This document shows positions 27,149-36,795 of a stretch of DNA of 64,000 nt, in pieces. Positions within the stretch are counted from its first letter, which is position 1. Every line of letters begins with the position of its first letter. The notes beneath the pieces were generated by a model. It did no database searches. It was not told the DNA's origin and saw only the letters and a list, made by a program, of their open reading frames with translations. Source of the DNA: Sphingobacterium wenxiniae (GTDB lineage: Bacteria; Bacteroidota; Bacteroidia; Sphingobacteriales; Sphingobacteriaceae); NCBI RefSeq assembly GCF_900116225.1, contig NZ_FOZZ01000011.1, positions 1-64,000 of the forward strand. Direction: 5' to 3'. Made by a program: the position numbers and the translations under genes.

Positions 27149-28006
27149 ATGATTTTAGTTGCAGATAGCGGTTCTTCGAATTCGGATTGGATGCTTAATT
27201 TGCCTGACAGCAAGCCTTTGTCGTTTCGGACAAAAGGATTAAACCCTTTCTTTGTCAATGAGAAAGAGATTGCTATGGTCATGAAAGACGTCCCAGAGAT
27301 ACTGCCGTATGCCAATGAAATTCAAGAGGTGCATTTTTTTGGTGCGGGGTGTATTACGCCTGATAGACGAGAAATTGTGTCCAACGCGCTGAGTGAGATT
27401 TTTCCCACAGCTTTTATTTCTGTAGAAAGTGATTTGTTGGGCTGTGCCTATGCTACCTGTGGAGAAAAAAGAGGTTATATTTCTACCCTAGGAACAGGGT
27501 CTGATATTGGTTTTTTCGATGGTGAAAATCTGCGTCCAAGTGTACATGGTATTGGTTATGTTCTGGGAGATGAGGGTTCGGGCGCTTGGTTTGGAAAACA
27601 GTTGATTACTTCTTTTCTGTACGATAAAATGCCTAAAGATCTTGCAAAGAAATTTGAAGAAAAATATCGATTGACAAAAGATATTGTCATCAAGAATGTT
27701 TACCAAAAGGATAGGCCGAATGCATATTTAGGTTCTTTTGCAGAGTTTATGGCAGAAAATAGGCAACATCCGTTTATCGATAATCTTCTGCGCAATGGTT
27801 TTGATGAATTTGTGCGCACAAATATTATGACTTATCCCGACTATTGGGATTATAAAGTGAACTTTGTGGGAGGAATAGCGTATCACTTTGATTTACATTT
27901 GCGAGAGGTTTGTGAAGTGCATGGCATAAAAATTGGTACAATATTGAAGAACCCTATCGAAGAGCTGTTCCATTTCGTAGTGAAAAGGGAGACGAAAGAG
28001 GTTTGA
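27149..28006 (+). CDS. BadF/BadG-type sugar kinase-like ATPase (paralogue 1)
   Basis: The 285-residue protein has the actin-like ATPase fold of the BadF/GlcNAc kinase family: N-terminal phosphate loop ADSGSSNSDW, FFGAGCITPD, STLGTGSDIG, and GYVLGDEGSGAWFGK. Its phosphate-1 loop differs from the usual DGGSTKT form kept by its paralogue at 32086, so activity may be altered. By family it could phosphorylate an amino sugar such as N-acetylglucosamine or N-acetylmuramic acid in peptidoglycan recycling; this is inference. A -7 element TATCTTTG lies at 27115-27122. The glutathione peroxidase gene follows after 18 bases. Confidence 0.82.
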   Translation: MILVADSGSSNSDWMLNLPDSKPLSFRTKGLNPFFVNEKEIAMVMKDVPEILPYANEIQEVHFFGAGCITPDRREIVSNALSEIFPTAFISVESDLLGCAYATCGEKRGYISTLGTGSDIGFFDGENLRPSVHGIGYVLGDEGSGAWFGKQLITSFLYDKMPKDLAKKFEEKYRLTKDIVIKNVYQKDRPNAYLGSFAEFMAENRQHPFIDNLLRNGFDEFVRTNIMTYPDYWDYKVNFVGGIAYHFDLHLREVCEVHGIKIGTILKNPIEELFHFVVKRETKEV

Positions 28007-28024
28007 TAATAAAATAAAAAGAAT

Positions 28025-28540
28025 ATGGTTTTGATAACAACATTGATGTTATGGGCATCTATACTGAATCCCACATCGATTTATGATTTTAGTTTCACCT
28101 CGATTGATGGCGAGCAGGTGAATATGAAAGATTTTAAAGGAAAAAATATCCTGATTGTCAATACAGCCTCCAAGTGTGGGTTTACTAAGCAGTACAAAGA
28201 TCTGCAGGCGCTGCATGAGCAATATGGCGATAATCTGGTGGTGATTGGTTTTCCAGCAAATAACTTTGGAGCTCAGGAACCGGGGTCAAATGAAGACATC
28301 CAAGAGTTTTGCGAAAGAAATTATGGCGTGACTTTCTTACTTTCGGAGAAAGTAGAGGTGAAGGGAGAAGGGATACACCCGATCTTTAAGTTTCTAACAG
28401 AACAGGAAAATCTGGATTTTACTGGAGATATTAATTGGAACTTTGAAAAGTTTTTGATTGATAAAGAAGGAAAGTTGGTACACCGTTACCGTTCAAAAGT
28501 AAATCCGCTCGACGAAGCAATTGTAAAAAATCTAAAGTAA
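28025..28540 (+). CDS. Glutathione peroxidase-family thiol peroxidase
   Basis: The 171-residue protein shows the GPx motifs: NTASKCGFTKQY with the peroxidatic cysteine, FPANNFGAQEPG with the catalytic glutamine, and INWNFEKFLID with tryptophan and asparagine of the active-site tetrad. A second cysteine in IQEFCERNYG is where thioredoxin-dependent GPx enzymes have their resolving cysteine, so thioredoxin is the likelier reductant. It removes hydrogen peroxide or lipid hydroperoxides. The first 18 residues are hydrophobic and could target it to the periplasm, or the start may lie further in. Confidence 0.9.
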   Translation: MVLITTLMLWASILNPTSIYDFSFTSIDGEQVNMKDFKGKNILIVNTASKCGFTKQYKDLQALHEQYGDNLVVIGFPANNFGAQEPGSNEDIQEFCERNYGVTFLLSEKVEVKGEGIHPIFKFLTEQENLDFTGDINWNFEKFLIDKEGKLVHRYRSKVNPLDEAIVKNLK

Positions 28541-28547
28541 GAAAAGA

Positions 28548-28595
28548 GGATGTCTCCTATGTTTGTTGTAAGCAAATGTAGGAGACATCCTTTTT
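28548..28595. terminator. Bidirectional terminator between gpx and tdk
   Basis: GGATGTCTCCTA pairs perfectly with TAGGAGACATCC, followed by T5 on the plus strand and preceded by an A-rich run for the minus strand. Confidence 0.85.
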
Positions 28596-28599
28596 CGCG

Positions 28600-29172
28600 C
28601 TAAATATGAAAATAACAAGCCCTGCAGCGTGGCTCATAACTGTCTTTTTCACCTAAAAGAACCCGATTATCATTGGCAGTAATGCGGTAGGAATAATTTG
28701 CCGGAGCGCCACATTGTACACATACGGCATGCACCTTGGTGACATGCTCCGCTACCGCCATCAGCGCAGGCACTGGTCCAAAAGGTAAACCCTTGTAATC
28801 CATATCCAATCCGGCTACAATAACCCTTACGCCCCGATTAGCAAGCTGTACACATACATTAGGCAATTCGTCATCAAAGAACTGTGCTTCATCTATTCCG
28901 ACGACTTTCGTATCAGCACTCAACAGTAAAATAGCAGAAGAGTGGGAAATAGGTGTTGAAGGAATACTGTTACTATCATGTGACACGACCGCCTGTTCAT
29001 CATAACGAATGTCTATGGCAGGTTTGAATATCTCGACAGGAAGTTTCGCAAACTGTGCACGTTTCAAACGACGGATAAGTTCTTCGGTCTTTCCCGAAAA
29101 CATGGAGCCACAAATCACCTCGATACTGCCAATGCTCCGCCTTCCACTAAAATTATGTTCAGAAAATAACAT
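28600..29172 (-). CDS. tdk: Thymidine kinase (type II, zinc-containing)
   Basis: The 190-residue protein has the P-loop [11 protein letters not shown], the aspartate-containing [14 protein letters not shown], and two zinc-binding cysteine pairs, CVQC near 147 and CRAC near 184. It phosphorylates thymidine to dTMP for salvage. Length agrees with the TK1-like family. It is monocistronic and convergent with the peroxidase gene. Confidence 0.95.
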   Translation of the reverse strand: MLFSEHNFSGRRSIGSIEVICGSMFSGKTEELIRRLKRAQFAKLPVEIFKPAIDIRYDEQAVVSHDSNSIPSTPISHSSAILLLSADTKVVGIDEAQFFDDELPNVCVQLANRGVRVIVAGLDMDYKGLPFGPVPALMAVAEHVTKVHAVCVQCGAPANYSYRITANDNRVLLGEKDSYEPRCRACYFHI

Positions 29173-29372
29173 GCAAACTCTTGTTATACATAAAACAATA
29201 TCTAAGATTCGTTAAATGTTGTGCGTATTGCCTACTAATATCGAAATTATATTCTTAAATTTGATGGAAGCAAGGAATAGCAAAACCAAAGATGGTAACA
29301 GTCAGTGGATTTTGTTTTCCACACTGCGTTGCGAACAAGCTATATGATAATAGAAAAAATAAATAGAAATAC

Positions 29373-30368
29373 ATGGCAAATATTGAAGGAACTATATTTT
29401 CAACAATTGGTGATTTATTGGTAGAAATCAATGACGGATATGCTGAATTGTCGGCAACAGGATTAGAAGATAAAGAAGAAGCTCTGTTGTTATTGGAGGT
29501 GAAAGTCCGTTATCTGTCGGCGCATTTGGAAGTTTTGCAGAAATTAAGAGGGCGTAGCGCTGGTTTGGGGAAAGCAACAGTAGAGGAAACAACTGCGGAG
29601 ACAGAACCTCAAAAGGTCGATTTCTTTACACCTCCAATTGTGCTGGATGAGGAGCTTGATGAGCAGCCTACGGAAGAGGAGATTGAAGAGACTACCCTTG
29701 AAGTGGAAAATGAAGTCCAACAAGAGGATGCCCAAGAAGAGGTAACTGAGGAGGTTAGCCAGCCTGAAGAAGAAGAAGTGGAAAATATGGAGCAAGTTGC
29801 TGAGGAAGAGGTCGAAGAGGAAGAGAGCGTGGATGAAGAAGCGGAGAAAGAGCTTGAAGAACAAAGTACTCCCGTTTCTTATGGAACAGTAGAAGAGGCC
29901 ACTATAGAAGAAGTAAAAGAAAATGAAGAAGAGGCGATACCAGAACCAGTTATTCAACAGGTTGTGGAAGAACCTAAAGAAATTGTGATAGAACAGGAAG
30001 CTCCTGCAGAGGAAGAAAAACCTAATCGTCCCTTGACGTTGAACGAAATACTGATGCAACAGCGGAAAGCAAATTTAGCTGGGCAACAACCTATTTCATC
30101 AATCCAGACAGCTTCAACAGCTCCTTCCGATAGAATTGGAGATTTGAAAACAGCGATTAATCTTAATGACAAACTATTGTTTATCAAAGATCTGTTTAAT
30201 GGTTATTCTTTGGCATACAGTGAGGCGGTAGAATTGCTTAACCGTTACCAAACTTTTGCAGAGGCCGATGCTTTCCTACAAACGAATTATGCACTAAAAA
30301 ATAATTGGGCGGCAAAACCGCAAACTGTAGAAAAGCTATACGCTATATTAAGAAAGCGGTATATCTAA
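29373..30368 (+). CDS. Conserved-looking protein with a long acidic middle, unknown function
   Basis: I do not recognise a named family. Residues 1-65 are helical ([16 protein letters not shown]). About 70-220 is almost entirely Glu with Val, Gln and Pro (repeated EEE and VEE blocks), surely disordered. The last 110 residues are again folded and contain [41 protein letters not shown]-type helices that I associate with Bacteroidota proteins of unknown role. No signal peptide or membrane helix is present. A -7 element TAAATTTG lies at 29256-29263, leaving a leader of about 100 bases. A near-perfect terminator follows. Confidence 0.75.
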   Translation: MANIEGTIFSTIGDLLVEINDGYAELSATGLEDKEEALLLLEVKVRYLSAHLEVLQKLRGRSAGLGKATVEETTAETEPQKVDFFTPPIVLDEELDEQPTEEEIEETTLEVENEVQQEDAQEEVTEEVSQPEEEEVENMEQVAEEEVEEEESVDEEAEKELEEQSTPVSYGTVEEATIEEVKENEEEAIPEPVIQQVVEEPKEIVIEQEAPAEEEKPNRPLTLNEILMQQRKANLAGQQPISSIQTASTAPSDRIGDLKTAINLNDKLLFIKDLFNGYSLAYSEAVELLNRYQTFAEADAFLQTNYALKNNWAAKPQTVEKLYAILRKRYI

Positions 30369-30407
30369 AAACAAGAGCCCTGGACACAGTCCAGGGCTCT
30401 TGTTTTT
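30367..30407. terminator. Bidirectional terminator
   Basis: A perfect 17-bp stem (AAAAACAAGAGCCCTGG and its complement) around a 7-base loop, shared by the convergent genes on either side; it overlaps the last bases of both. Confidence 0.9.
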
Positions 30408-30900
30408 AAGCTATATCAAATTTCAACCAGTCCGTTCCCTGACGGCCGTAGATAAAATATTTAGGTTGTATGATTTCTGCACTGATTTCAACATCTTCTA
30501 AGAAATTATCTGTCGTTCCAAATCCTTCCTTCTGAATAATGTAAAGATTGTTGTGTTGTAGCGCCTCCGTTTGACTGATGATATGGTCGGACAGGAGGGC
30601 AGAAATTTGGCTATACAGCGACTCGCTGTGCTGAATGATAAGGATAAGCGACGGATTGTCAAATTTTTCCTGTAGGAGAACACCTCCTGCAATAGCAATT
30701 GTATCGGCTAGCTGTTCATTATAAAGTGGCTCAAAGTCATGCTTTTGATCCAACACAAGTACAGTAGGACGTTGTTCACTGGATATAAATTTGAGCTTAT
30801 GGATAAGGATATTGATTTCCTCGTCCAAGTATTCGGCTTTTTCTGGAGCGTTTTTCTGTAGATTGTTCAGTAATGTATTATAGTAATGGAGTTCTTGCAT
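30406..30900 (-). CDS. Protein of unknown function, possibly a lobe of a TroA-type binding fold
   Basis: The 164-residue cytoplasmic protein has no signal peptide and no motif I can name. The run RPTVLVLDQK, then DTIAIAGGVLLQEKFDNPSLILIIQHSE, resembles the second lobe of cobalamin or metal binding proteins (TroA/BtuF-like), but the first lobe is absent; I offer this only as a structural guess. A perfect -7 element, TAAATTTG, lies on the minus strand at 30934-30927. It is not in an operon. Confidence 0.6.
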   Translation of the reverse strand: MQELHYYNTLLNNLQKNAPEKAEYLDEEINILIHKLKFISSEQRPTVLVLDQKHDFEPLYNEQLADTIAIAGGVLLQEKFDNPSLILIIQHSESLYSQISALLSDHIISQTEALQHNNLYIIQKEGFGTTDNFLEDVEISAEIIQPKYFIYGRQGTDWLKFDIA

Positions 30901-31030
30901 GCTTACCTATTGTTGTTTGTCGTCCGCAAATTTACGGAAGGTAGTGTTAAGAACCTAACTATATATGATTATGGACAGTTGAATTGCAATAGATTTTGTA
31001 AATTGCCATAGAAAATTTAAGGGAAAAATT

Positions 31031-31345
31031 ATGTTCGATAAATTGTTTCAGGCTCAGCAAAAGGCTGAGGAAGTAAAAAAGCGTTTGGATAATATTTCTG
31101 TCTCTGGTGAGGCCGAAGGTGGCAAGATTAAAGTTGTATCTTCTGCCAACAAGGAAATTAAGGAAGTGATGATTGACCCTGAGTTTTTTGCCAATGCGGA
31201 TAGGGAAGAAGTGGAGGAACTGTTAGTTGTGGCATTGAACAAAGCGTTGGTACAAGCCGAAAGTGTGAGCCAAACGGAGATGCAGGCTGTTTCGCAGGAT
31301 ATGTTGAGCGGTTTGGGTGGTTTAGGTAATTTATTCGGAAAATAG
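31031..31345 (+). CDS. YbaB/EbfC family nucleoid-associated protein
   Basis: The 104-residue protein matches EbfC: a helical N-terminus (QAQQKAEEVKKRLDNISVSGEAEGG), central strands IKVVSSANKEIKEVMIDPEF, and a glycine-rich end (GLGGLGNLFGK). These small dimers bind DNA without strict sequence preference. Start is supported by a GGGA run seven bases before the ATG. It is 9 bases upstream of the UPF0173 gene, so the two are probably co-transcribed. Confidence 0.9.
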   Translation: MFDKLFQAQQKAEEVKKRLDNISVSGEAEGGKIKVVSSANKEIKEVMIDPEFFANADREEVEELLVVALNKALVQAESVSQTEMQAVSQDMLSGLGGLGNLFGK

Positions 31346-31354
31346 TATAAGAAT

Positions 31355-32050
31355 ATGGCAAATCAAATTTCAGTTCGCTACTTAGGACATGCGCGCTTTG
31401 AGTTTAATTTTAATGGCACAAAGGTGCTCACAGATCCTTTTATTACGTACAATCCTTTAGCAAAGGATATCAATGTGAGTGAGTTGTCGCCTGATTATAT
31501 TATGTTGAGTCACGCCCATGAAGACCATGTTGCTGATTTAGCAAATATCCAACAGCAGTCAGGAGCGACTGTTGCGGCAATTGTGGAGACCGCGAATTGG
31601 GTCAGAAGACAAGGTGTGCCAGAGGACAAGGTCATCGAATTTAATTTTGGAGGCACTTTGAATCTGCCTTTTGGTAAAGTAAAAATGGTTTATGCTTTGC
31701 ATACGAACTCTACTCCAGATGGTGCATATGGTGGAGTTCCTTGTGGTTTTGTGTTCTTCGTTGGAGACAAGAAGATATATTTTGCAGGTGATACGGCCTT
31801 GACTTTAGAAATGAAATTGCTCGAAGATCTGCAGTTGGACTGGGCTTTCTTACCGATAGGAGGTCATTATACCATGGATATGTACGATGCTGTGAAAGCA
31901 GCTAATTTTATTCAATGTGATAATATTATCGGTATGCATTATGATACTTTTTCTCCGGTAACGATTGATACAGCTGAGGCTCGTCGTATATTTCAAGATG
32001 CTGGGCTGAATCTTAATCTTTTGGCATTAGGAGAGTCGATAGCTCTATAA
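31355..32050 (+). CDS. UPF0173 metal-dependent hydrolase (metallo-beta-lactamase fold)
   Basis: The 231-residue protein carries SHAHEDH (zinc ligands) near residue 52, AGDTAL around 147 and GMHYDTF near 196, in the order of the metallo-beta-lactamase superfamily. The opening RYLGHARFEF and LTDPFI mark UPF0173 (YtkL type). Its substrate is unknown. It follows the EbfC-like gene with a 9-base gap and ends at a strong terminator. Confidence 0.9.
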   Translation: MANQISVRYLGHARFEFNFNGTKVLTDPFITYNPLAKDINVSELSPDYIMLSHAHEDHVADLANIQQQSGATVAAIVETANWVRRQGVPEDKVIEFNFGGTLNLPFGKVKMVYALHTNSTPDGAYGGVPCGFVFFVGDKKIYFAGDTALTLEMKLLEDLQLDWAFLPIGGHYTMDMYDAVKAANFIQCDNIIGMHYDTFSPVTIDTAEARRIFQDAGLNLNLLALGESIAL

Positions 32051-32087
32051 AACAAAAAACCTCCAATTTTTGGAGGTTTTTTGTTTT
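32049..32087. terminator. Bidirectional terminator
   Basis: AAAACAAAAAACCTCCA pairs perfectly with its complement across a five-base loop; it serves the convergent UPF0173 and kinase genes. Confidence 0.9.
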
Positions 32088-32946
32088 ATGCGTTTTTAGC
32101 AGCTCTATTGATATGGAATAGTACCAAGTCATCAATAGGGGAGCGTAATATCTTACCAACTTTCATACCGTATTGTTGTGCTTTGGATTCCAACACATTT
32201 CTGAAGTTATAACCTACAGATCCGATACAGTTGAATGTATAGTCTTGATAGTTAGGGTATTTACTGACCAGATTTTTAAAGAAAGCCTCGAAAGCATCTT
32301 CTACAATCTGGCGGGTATATTCGATATTGACATTGTTATCGTATACGAATTTACTGAAACTTGCGCAGAATCTGTTTGCCAAAGGCTTGGTATAGACGTT
32401 GTCCATGATTTCATCCGGCGTAAGTTTGTAGGTTTCATAGAAAGCTTTCGATACAGCCTCTGGCATCAATCCACGGATAAAGTCCGTCAACAATTTCTTG
32501 CCAATGTAGCTGCCACTACCCTCATCGCCTAAGATATACGCTGCTGAGTCAATGTTGAATGTAATCTCATTTCCGTCATAGATACAAGAGTTTGTACCAG
32601 TGCCCAATATCGCTGCAAAACCAGTTTGGTCACCCAATAAAGCACGAGCAGCAGCTAACAGATCATGTCCGATTTCTACTTTTGCATTTGGGAATACCTT
32701 TTGCATAGCCACTTCCACAATGTTGGCTTTCTCCTCATTGTGTACTCCTGCACCGTAGTAATTCACCTCTGTGATCTTATCAAAAGGCAGGTCATGAGGC
32801 AAACCTTTCTTTAATGAATTGACAATATAGTCACTATCCACAAAGTAAGGGTTGTATCCTTCCGTATTGAAGTATATTTTTTTGTTTGAATCATCTAACA
32901 AACACCAGTTTGTTTTGGTAGATCCACCGTCAGCAATGATAATCAT
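32086..32946 (-). CDS. BadF/BadG-type N-acetylhexosamine kinase-like ATPase (paralogue 2)
   Basis: The 286-residue protein has the canonical phosphate loop ADGGSTKTNW, then YYGAGVHNEEK, AILGTGTNS and AYILGDEGSGSYIGKK. It is clearly homologous to the protein at 27149 along its whole length, but keeps the intact DGGSTKT motif, so this is the copy most likely to be active. Family members phosphorylate GlcNAc or MurNAc. The sugar transporter gene is next upstream on the same strand, though a terminator at 33106-33142 lies between them. Its ATG is preceded by a 13-bp tandem repeat at 32965-33000. Confidence 0.87.
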   Translation of the reverse strand: MIIIADGGSTKTNWCLLDDSNKKIYFNTEGYNPYFVDSDYIVNSLKKGLPHDLPFDKITEVNYYGAGVHNEEKANIVEVAMQKVFPNAKVEIGHDLLAAARALLGDQTGFAAILGTGTNSCIYDGNEITFNIDSAAYILGDEGSGSYIGKKLLTDFIRGLMPEAVSKAFYETYKLTPDEIMDNVYTKPLANRFCASFSKFVYDNNVNIEYTRQIVEDAFEAFFKNLVSKYPNYQDYTFNCIGSVGYNFRNVLESKAQQYGMKVGKILRSPIDDLVLFHINRAAKNA

Positions 32947-32964
32947 TATTATTTGGTTTATTGT

Positions 32965-33000
32965 GTTACTTTAGTTTGTTACTTTAGTTTGTTACTTCTA
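32965..33000. repeat. 13-bp tandem repeat in the kinase leader
   Basis: GTTACTTTAGTTT occurs twice in tandem (32965-32977, 32978-32990), followed by a partial third copy GTTACTT. The array starts 19 bases upstream of the kinase ATG on the minus strand, within the promoter or leader. Confidence 0.8.
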
Positions 33001-33105
33001 TTATATTACTGTTGTTTCTCCGAAAATACATTATTCTGTTTAAAAATAAGAATTTTCTAGAGTAAAAAATCAGGAATATTTTACACCGATTTTCCGCTAT
33101 AATTG

Positions 33106-33142
33106 TAAAAAGTGCCTTAAATATGATTTTAAGGCACTTTTT
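33106..33142 (-). terminator. Terminator after the sugar transporter gene
   Basis: AAAAAGTGCCTTAAA pairs with TTTTAAGGCACTTTTT around a short loop, 50 bases beyond the transporter stop on the minus strand. Confidence 0.85.
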
Positions 33143-33194
33143 CAACAAGTATATCTTTTTTATTACTTAGTGTATTATATACAATAACTAAGGC

Positions 33195-34919
33195 TTAATG
33201 TCCGCCTTCAGCTTCAACTTGGTCAATATTGATGCCTTGTTTGTTCAAGAAACCTCTTACAACAAAAGCGAAAAATATAACATAACAGAAGCCCAATAAC
33301 GGTAATATATAGGAATTGTGTATGCCTATAATATCGGATAGTTTACCCTGCAATGGAGGGATAATAGCACCACCTAAAATCATCATGACCAAGAAAGCAG
33401 CACCTTGCTCGGTGTATTTGCCCAATCCTACGATAGCTAAACTGAAAATAGAACCCCACATGATTGAACAAGCCAATCCGCCGGTTAAGAAAGCATAGAT
33501 TGCTATATTTCCTGTGGTAAGCAGACCTACAGCCATTGCTAAAAGGCCCAGACCCCCAAAGATAATCAAGGTTCTTGCGGGCTTGTCCTTACTTAGGAAG
33601 AAAGATATAATTTGTATACCCACACAAGCTACGAAGAAATATAAATGAGACATATTGAATCCGGCGAGGCTATTGACACCTATAATAATACCGAAAGCGA
33701 TCAGTGGAACTAGAACCAGTAAAATCTTTTTGGTGCTTTGGGAGAACTGGAAAGCACTGATTGCGCCAGCCCACCGACCAATCATCATCCCACCCCAGTA
33801 CATGGAGACGTAAGGCGTGATTTCGGAAGACTGCAAATTCCCGAATTCTTCCAAGGTCAATAATTCACCTAAATTACTTCCGATAGCAACCTCAATGCCG
33901 ACGTATATGAAAAGACAAAGCATGCCCAACACCAATTGAGGATATTTCATAGCGCCCCAACCTTCTGGATTTTTTGTGGCGCGGTTATATGCAAATAAAA
34001 GCCCGCCCACGACAGATAACAAAGCACCTATCAACCAAGCCATGCGTGTAATTTCCAGAGAATGTAAGGTGTCTTTGATTTGTGCACTAAGTGAGGCAAT
34101 TACACCGCTGTCCGTTGTTTCTTTCAGTTGGTTCTGCCATGCTTCAATCTGTAGAGCATCGTCGCTTTTATAGCTTAAGAATACCGGGATGAACATAGCC
34201 AAGAGTAATATAGTCATTACGATAAGCGTATTTTTCGCTTTATTCGCGGATTCCATAGGTTCATTGTTGATACCAGCTGGTACTTTTTTAGAAAAATGGA
34301 ATAGCCCTGCAGCCAATACGAAAAGTAACCCCACGATAATATAAAGATAGACTACCTTGTTAAGTGGCAGATTCGCGATTTCACTATCGGAGATCGGTTC
34401 GAAAGTGCCAAATAGTGCAAATCCGATGACCAATGGGCCAATAGTCGTTCCGAATGAATTGATAGCACCACCCAGATTAACGCGAGAGGCTCCGGTTTTT
34501 GGATCGCCCAATATAACAGCGAAAGGATTGGCAGCTGTCTGCTGTAAAGAAAAGCCAAGCGCGACGATAAATAAGCCGATTAGCATTCCTGCGTATAAGT
34601 TGACCTCGACAGCGACAATCATCGCTCCGGCACCCAATGCGGAAAATAGGAGACCATATATAATACTTCGTTTATAGCCCCATTTGCCCACAAGATCTTT
34701 CCCCGAGATGGTACTGAAGATGAACAGCAATAAAGCACCCATGTAATAAGCACTGTAAAAAGCAAAGTCTATAAGCTGGGATTGGAACTGATCCAATTGG
34801 AAGTAATTCTTACAAAAAGGAATGAATACGCTATTCCCCGCTGCAATAAACCCCCAAAAGAAGAATACCACCACCAAGGTATACAAGGCGGGGTAATTAG
34901 TCGGTTGGTTTTCTTTCAT
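33195..34919 (-). CDS. Sugar MFS transporter (FucP/GluP-like family)
   Basis: The 574-residue protein has twelve predicted membrane helices and family marks such as [36 protein letters not shown] and a C-terminal [14 protein letters not shown] block. It is longer than FucP (about 440) because of an inserted hydrophilic stretch near 255-290 ([16 protein letters not shown]) in the central loop and an extra pair of helices around it. Import of a hexose or amino sugar by proton symport is expected. The nearby BadF-type kinase suggests N-acetylglucosamine or a related amino sugar as a candidate. A TAGATTTG -7 element lies on the minus strand at 34983-34976. Confidence 0.88.
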   Translation of the reverse strand: MKENQPTNYPALYTLVVVFFFWGFIAAGNSVFIPFCKNYFQLDQFQSQLIDFAFYSAYYMGALLLFIFSTISGKDLVGKWGYKRSIIYGLLFSALGAGAMIVAVEVNLYAGMLIGLFIVALGFSLQQTAANPFAVILGDPKTGASRVNLGGAINSFGTTIGPLVIGFALFGTFEPISDSEIANLPLNKVVYLYIIVGLLFVLAAGLFHFSKKVPAGINNEPMESANKAKNTLIVMTILLLAMFIPVFLSYKSDDALQIEAWQNQLKETTDSGVIASLSAQIKDTLHSLEITRMAWLIGALLSVVGGLLFAYNRATKNPEGWGAMKYPQLVLGMLCLFIYVGIEVAIGSNLGELLTLEEFGNLQSSEITPYVSMYWGGMMIGRWAGAISAFQFSQSTKKILLVLVPLIAFGIIIGVNSLAGFNMSHLYFFVACVGIQIISFFLSKDKPARTLIIFGGLGLLAMAVGLLTTGNIAIYAFLTGGLACSIMWGSIFSLAIVGLGKYTEQGAAFLVMMILGGAIIPPLQGKLSDIIGIHNSYILPLLGFCYVIFFAFVVRGFLNKQGINIDQVEAEGGH

Positions 34920-35265
34920 ACGAAATCTGTGTGTTTAAAGTATATTATTTTAATAAGTTTTAGTTATGCGTAATGCAAATCTAAAAAAAATATAAAGTTA
35001 TCTATCTTATAAAACATTTTTAACCTTTGCACGTTAATGCTAGATAGAACAGGAATAATAATGAGAAATTTATTTTAATAATTTTTCTTGTATTTTAGGA
35101 ATGTTGTGTTATTTTTGTGCCGATTCTCAAGTTTGTCCTAAGACAGCAAGGTAAAATTAACCTCAAGTCGTATTTTAGTAAATCTTATAGCGTTGAGCAT
35201 TTCCTAAGATTTTAATGGATAAAATCAAAAAATAGTAAAATCCTATATCTCATAATAAAAAGTTA
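34920..35265. promoter_or_regulatory. Intergenic region with the rho promoter and a long rho leader
   Basis: TTG at 35088-35090, 19 bases, then TATTTTTG at 35110-35117 form a good rightward promoter. Transcription would start near 35124, leaving a leader of about 140 bases before the rho ATG. The leader is AT-rich and shows no strong hairpin. Rho often represses its own transcript in the leader, so this may be an autoregulatory region; that is inference. On the left side is the leftward promoter of the sugar transporter. Confidence 0.55.
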
Positions 35266-36714
35266 ATGGATATTAATGAATTAAGTACCAAGCTCGTGTC
35301 GGAGTTACGCGAGATTGCCAAAGTATTAGGCATCGCTGATGCTGAAAAACTCAGGAAACAGGAATTAATTGACCAGATTACCGCCATTGCTAAACAATCT
35401 TCTGAAGAAGAAGGTGAAAGCACAGCGGATACTTCAGAACGCCCTCGTAAAAGAGTGCGAACGGTTAAAACGACAGAACCCGTTGCTATAACAAAAAGAC
35501 CGGAAATTTCGGATTCGGAACCTACAACAAGCAATACCTTGTTCGATACGCCGCCCGCTACAAAACCTGAACCTTCTGCCTCTGTTCTTCCTACTGATTT
35601 TGATAATGTTATTGTTAATGAAGGTGTATTGGAAATCATGCCAGATGGTTATGGCTTTTTACGTTCTTCTGATTATAATTATTTGACTTCTCCGGATGAT
35701 ATTTATGTATCACAGTCACAGATAAAATTATTCGGTCTGAAAACCGGAGATAATGTAAGGGGATGTATTCGTCCGCCGAAAGAAGGTGAAAAATATTTTC
35801 CTTTAGTACGTGTAGAGTCTATTAATGGACAGAATCCTGCGGAAATTCGTGACCGTGTTCCGTTTGATTATTTGACGCCGTTGTTCCCTGACCAGAAGTT
35901 GAATCTGGATTTGGGTATGGGTAATTATTCCACGCGTATCATGGATTTGTTCACACCAATCGGTAAAGGTCAGCGTGGATTGATCGTAGCACAACCAAAA
36001 ACAGGTAAAACCAACTTGTTGAAGGAAGTTGCGAATGCTATAGCTAAAAACCATCCTGAAGTTTATTTGATTATTTTATTGATCGATGAGCGTCCAGAAG
36101 AGGTTACCGATATGGCGAGAAGTGTGCGTGCGGAGGTTATTTCGTCTACATTCGATGAGCCAGCAGATCGCCATGTGAAAATTGCCAATATCGTGTTGGA
36201 AAAAGCAAAACGTATGGTAGAATGTGGTCACGATGTGGTTGTCCTGTTGGATTCGATTACACGTTTGGCACGTGCCTATAATACCGTAGCGCCTGCGTCT
36301 GGTAAGATTTTGTCGGGTGGTGTGGATGCGAATGCACTGCATAAGCCTAAGCGTTTCTTCGGTGCTGCACGTAATATCGAAAACGGCGGCTCATTGACTA
36401 TCCTGGCGACAGCATTGACGGATACAGGTTCGAAAATGGATGAGGTTATCTTTGAAGAATTTAAAGGTACAGGTAACATGGAACTTCAGTTGGATAGAAA
36501 ACTATCGAACAAACGTATCTTCCCTGCTATTGATCTTACCGCATCCAGCACTCGTCGTGATGACTTGTTGGTGGACAAAGAGACTTTGCAGCGTATGTGG
36601 GTGTTGCGTAAGCACTTGTCGGATATGAACGCTAACGAAGCTATGGAGTTCTTGTTGACACAAATGCGTGGAACAAAATCCAACGAAGAGTTTTTGATCA
36701 GTATGAATGGGTAA
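35266..36714 (+). CDS. rho: Transcription termination factor Rho
   Basis: The 482-residue protein has an N-terminal helical SAP-like domain (1-45), a disordered Ser/Glu/Pro/Thr-rich linker (46-110) typical of Bacteroidota, the cold-shock RNA-binding domain with DGYGFLRS (127-134), and the hexameric ATPase domain with Walker A QPKTGKT (243-249) and Walker [14 protein letters not shown]. It translocates along untranslated RNA and ends transcription. The Walker A reads QPKTGKT where E. coli has PPKAGKT. The gene is followed by a REP-like element. Confidence 0.97.
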   Translation: MDINELSTKLVSELREIAKVLGIADAEKLRKQELIDQITAIAKQSSEEEGESTADTSERPRKRVRTVKTTEPVAITKRPEISDSEPTTSNTLFDTPPATKPEPSASVLPTDFDNVIVNEGVLEIMPDGYGFLRSSDYNYLTSPDDIYVSQSQIKLFGLKTGDNVRGCIRPPKEGEKYFPLVRVESINGQNPAEIRDRVPFDYLTPLFPDQKLNLDLGMGNYSTRIMDLFTPIGKGQRGLIVAQPKTGKTNLLKEVANAIAKNHPEVYLIILLIDERPEEVTDMARSVRAEVISSTFDEPADRHVKIANIVLEKAKRMVECGHDVVVLLDSITRLARAYNTVAPASGKILSGGVDANALHKPKRFFGAARNIENGGSLTILATALTDTGSKMDEVIFEEFKGTGNMELQLDRKLSNKRIFPAIDLTASSTRRDDLLVDKETLQRMWVLRKHLSDMNANEAMEFLLTQMRGTKSNEEFLISMNG

Positions 36715-36795
36715 TCCCATCTTTATTTGATATTTTTAAGCCATCTTTTGCAAAAAAGGTGGCTTTAATTTTTTTACTATAACAAAGTATGTCAT

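Noticed and set aside
29544-30059. 171-codon minus-strand frame rich in Phe and Leu
   Set aside because: It is the complement of the glutamate-rich repeat region, so the long frame is a compositional artefact.
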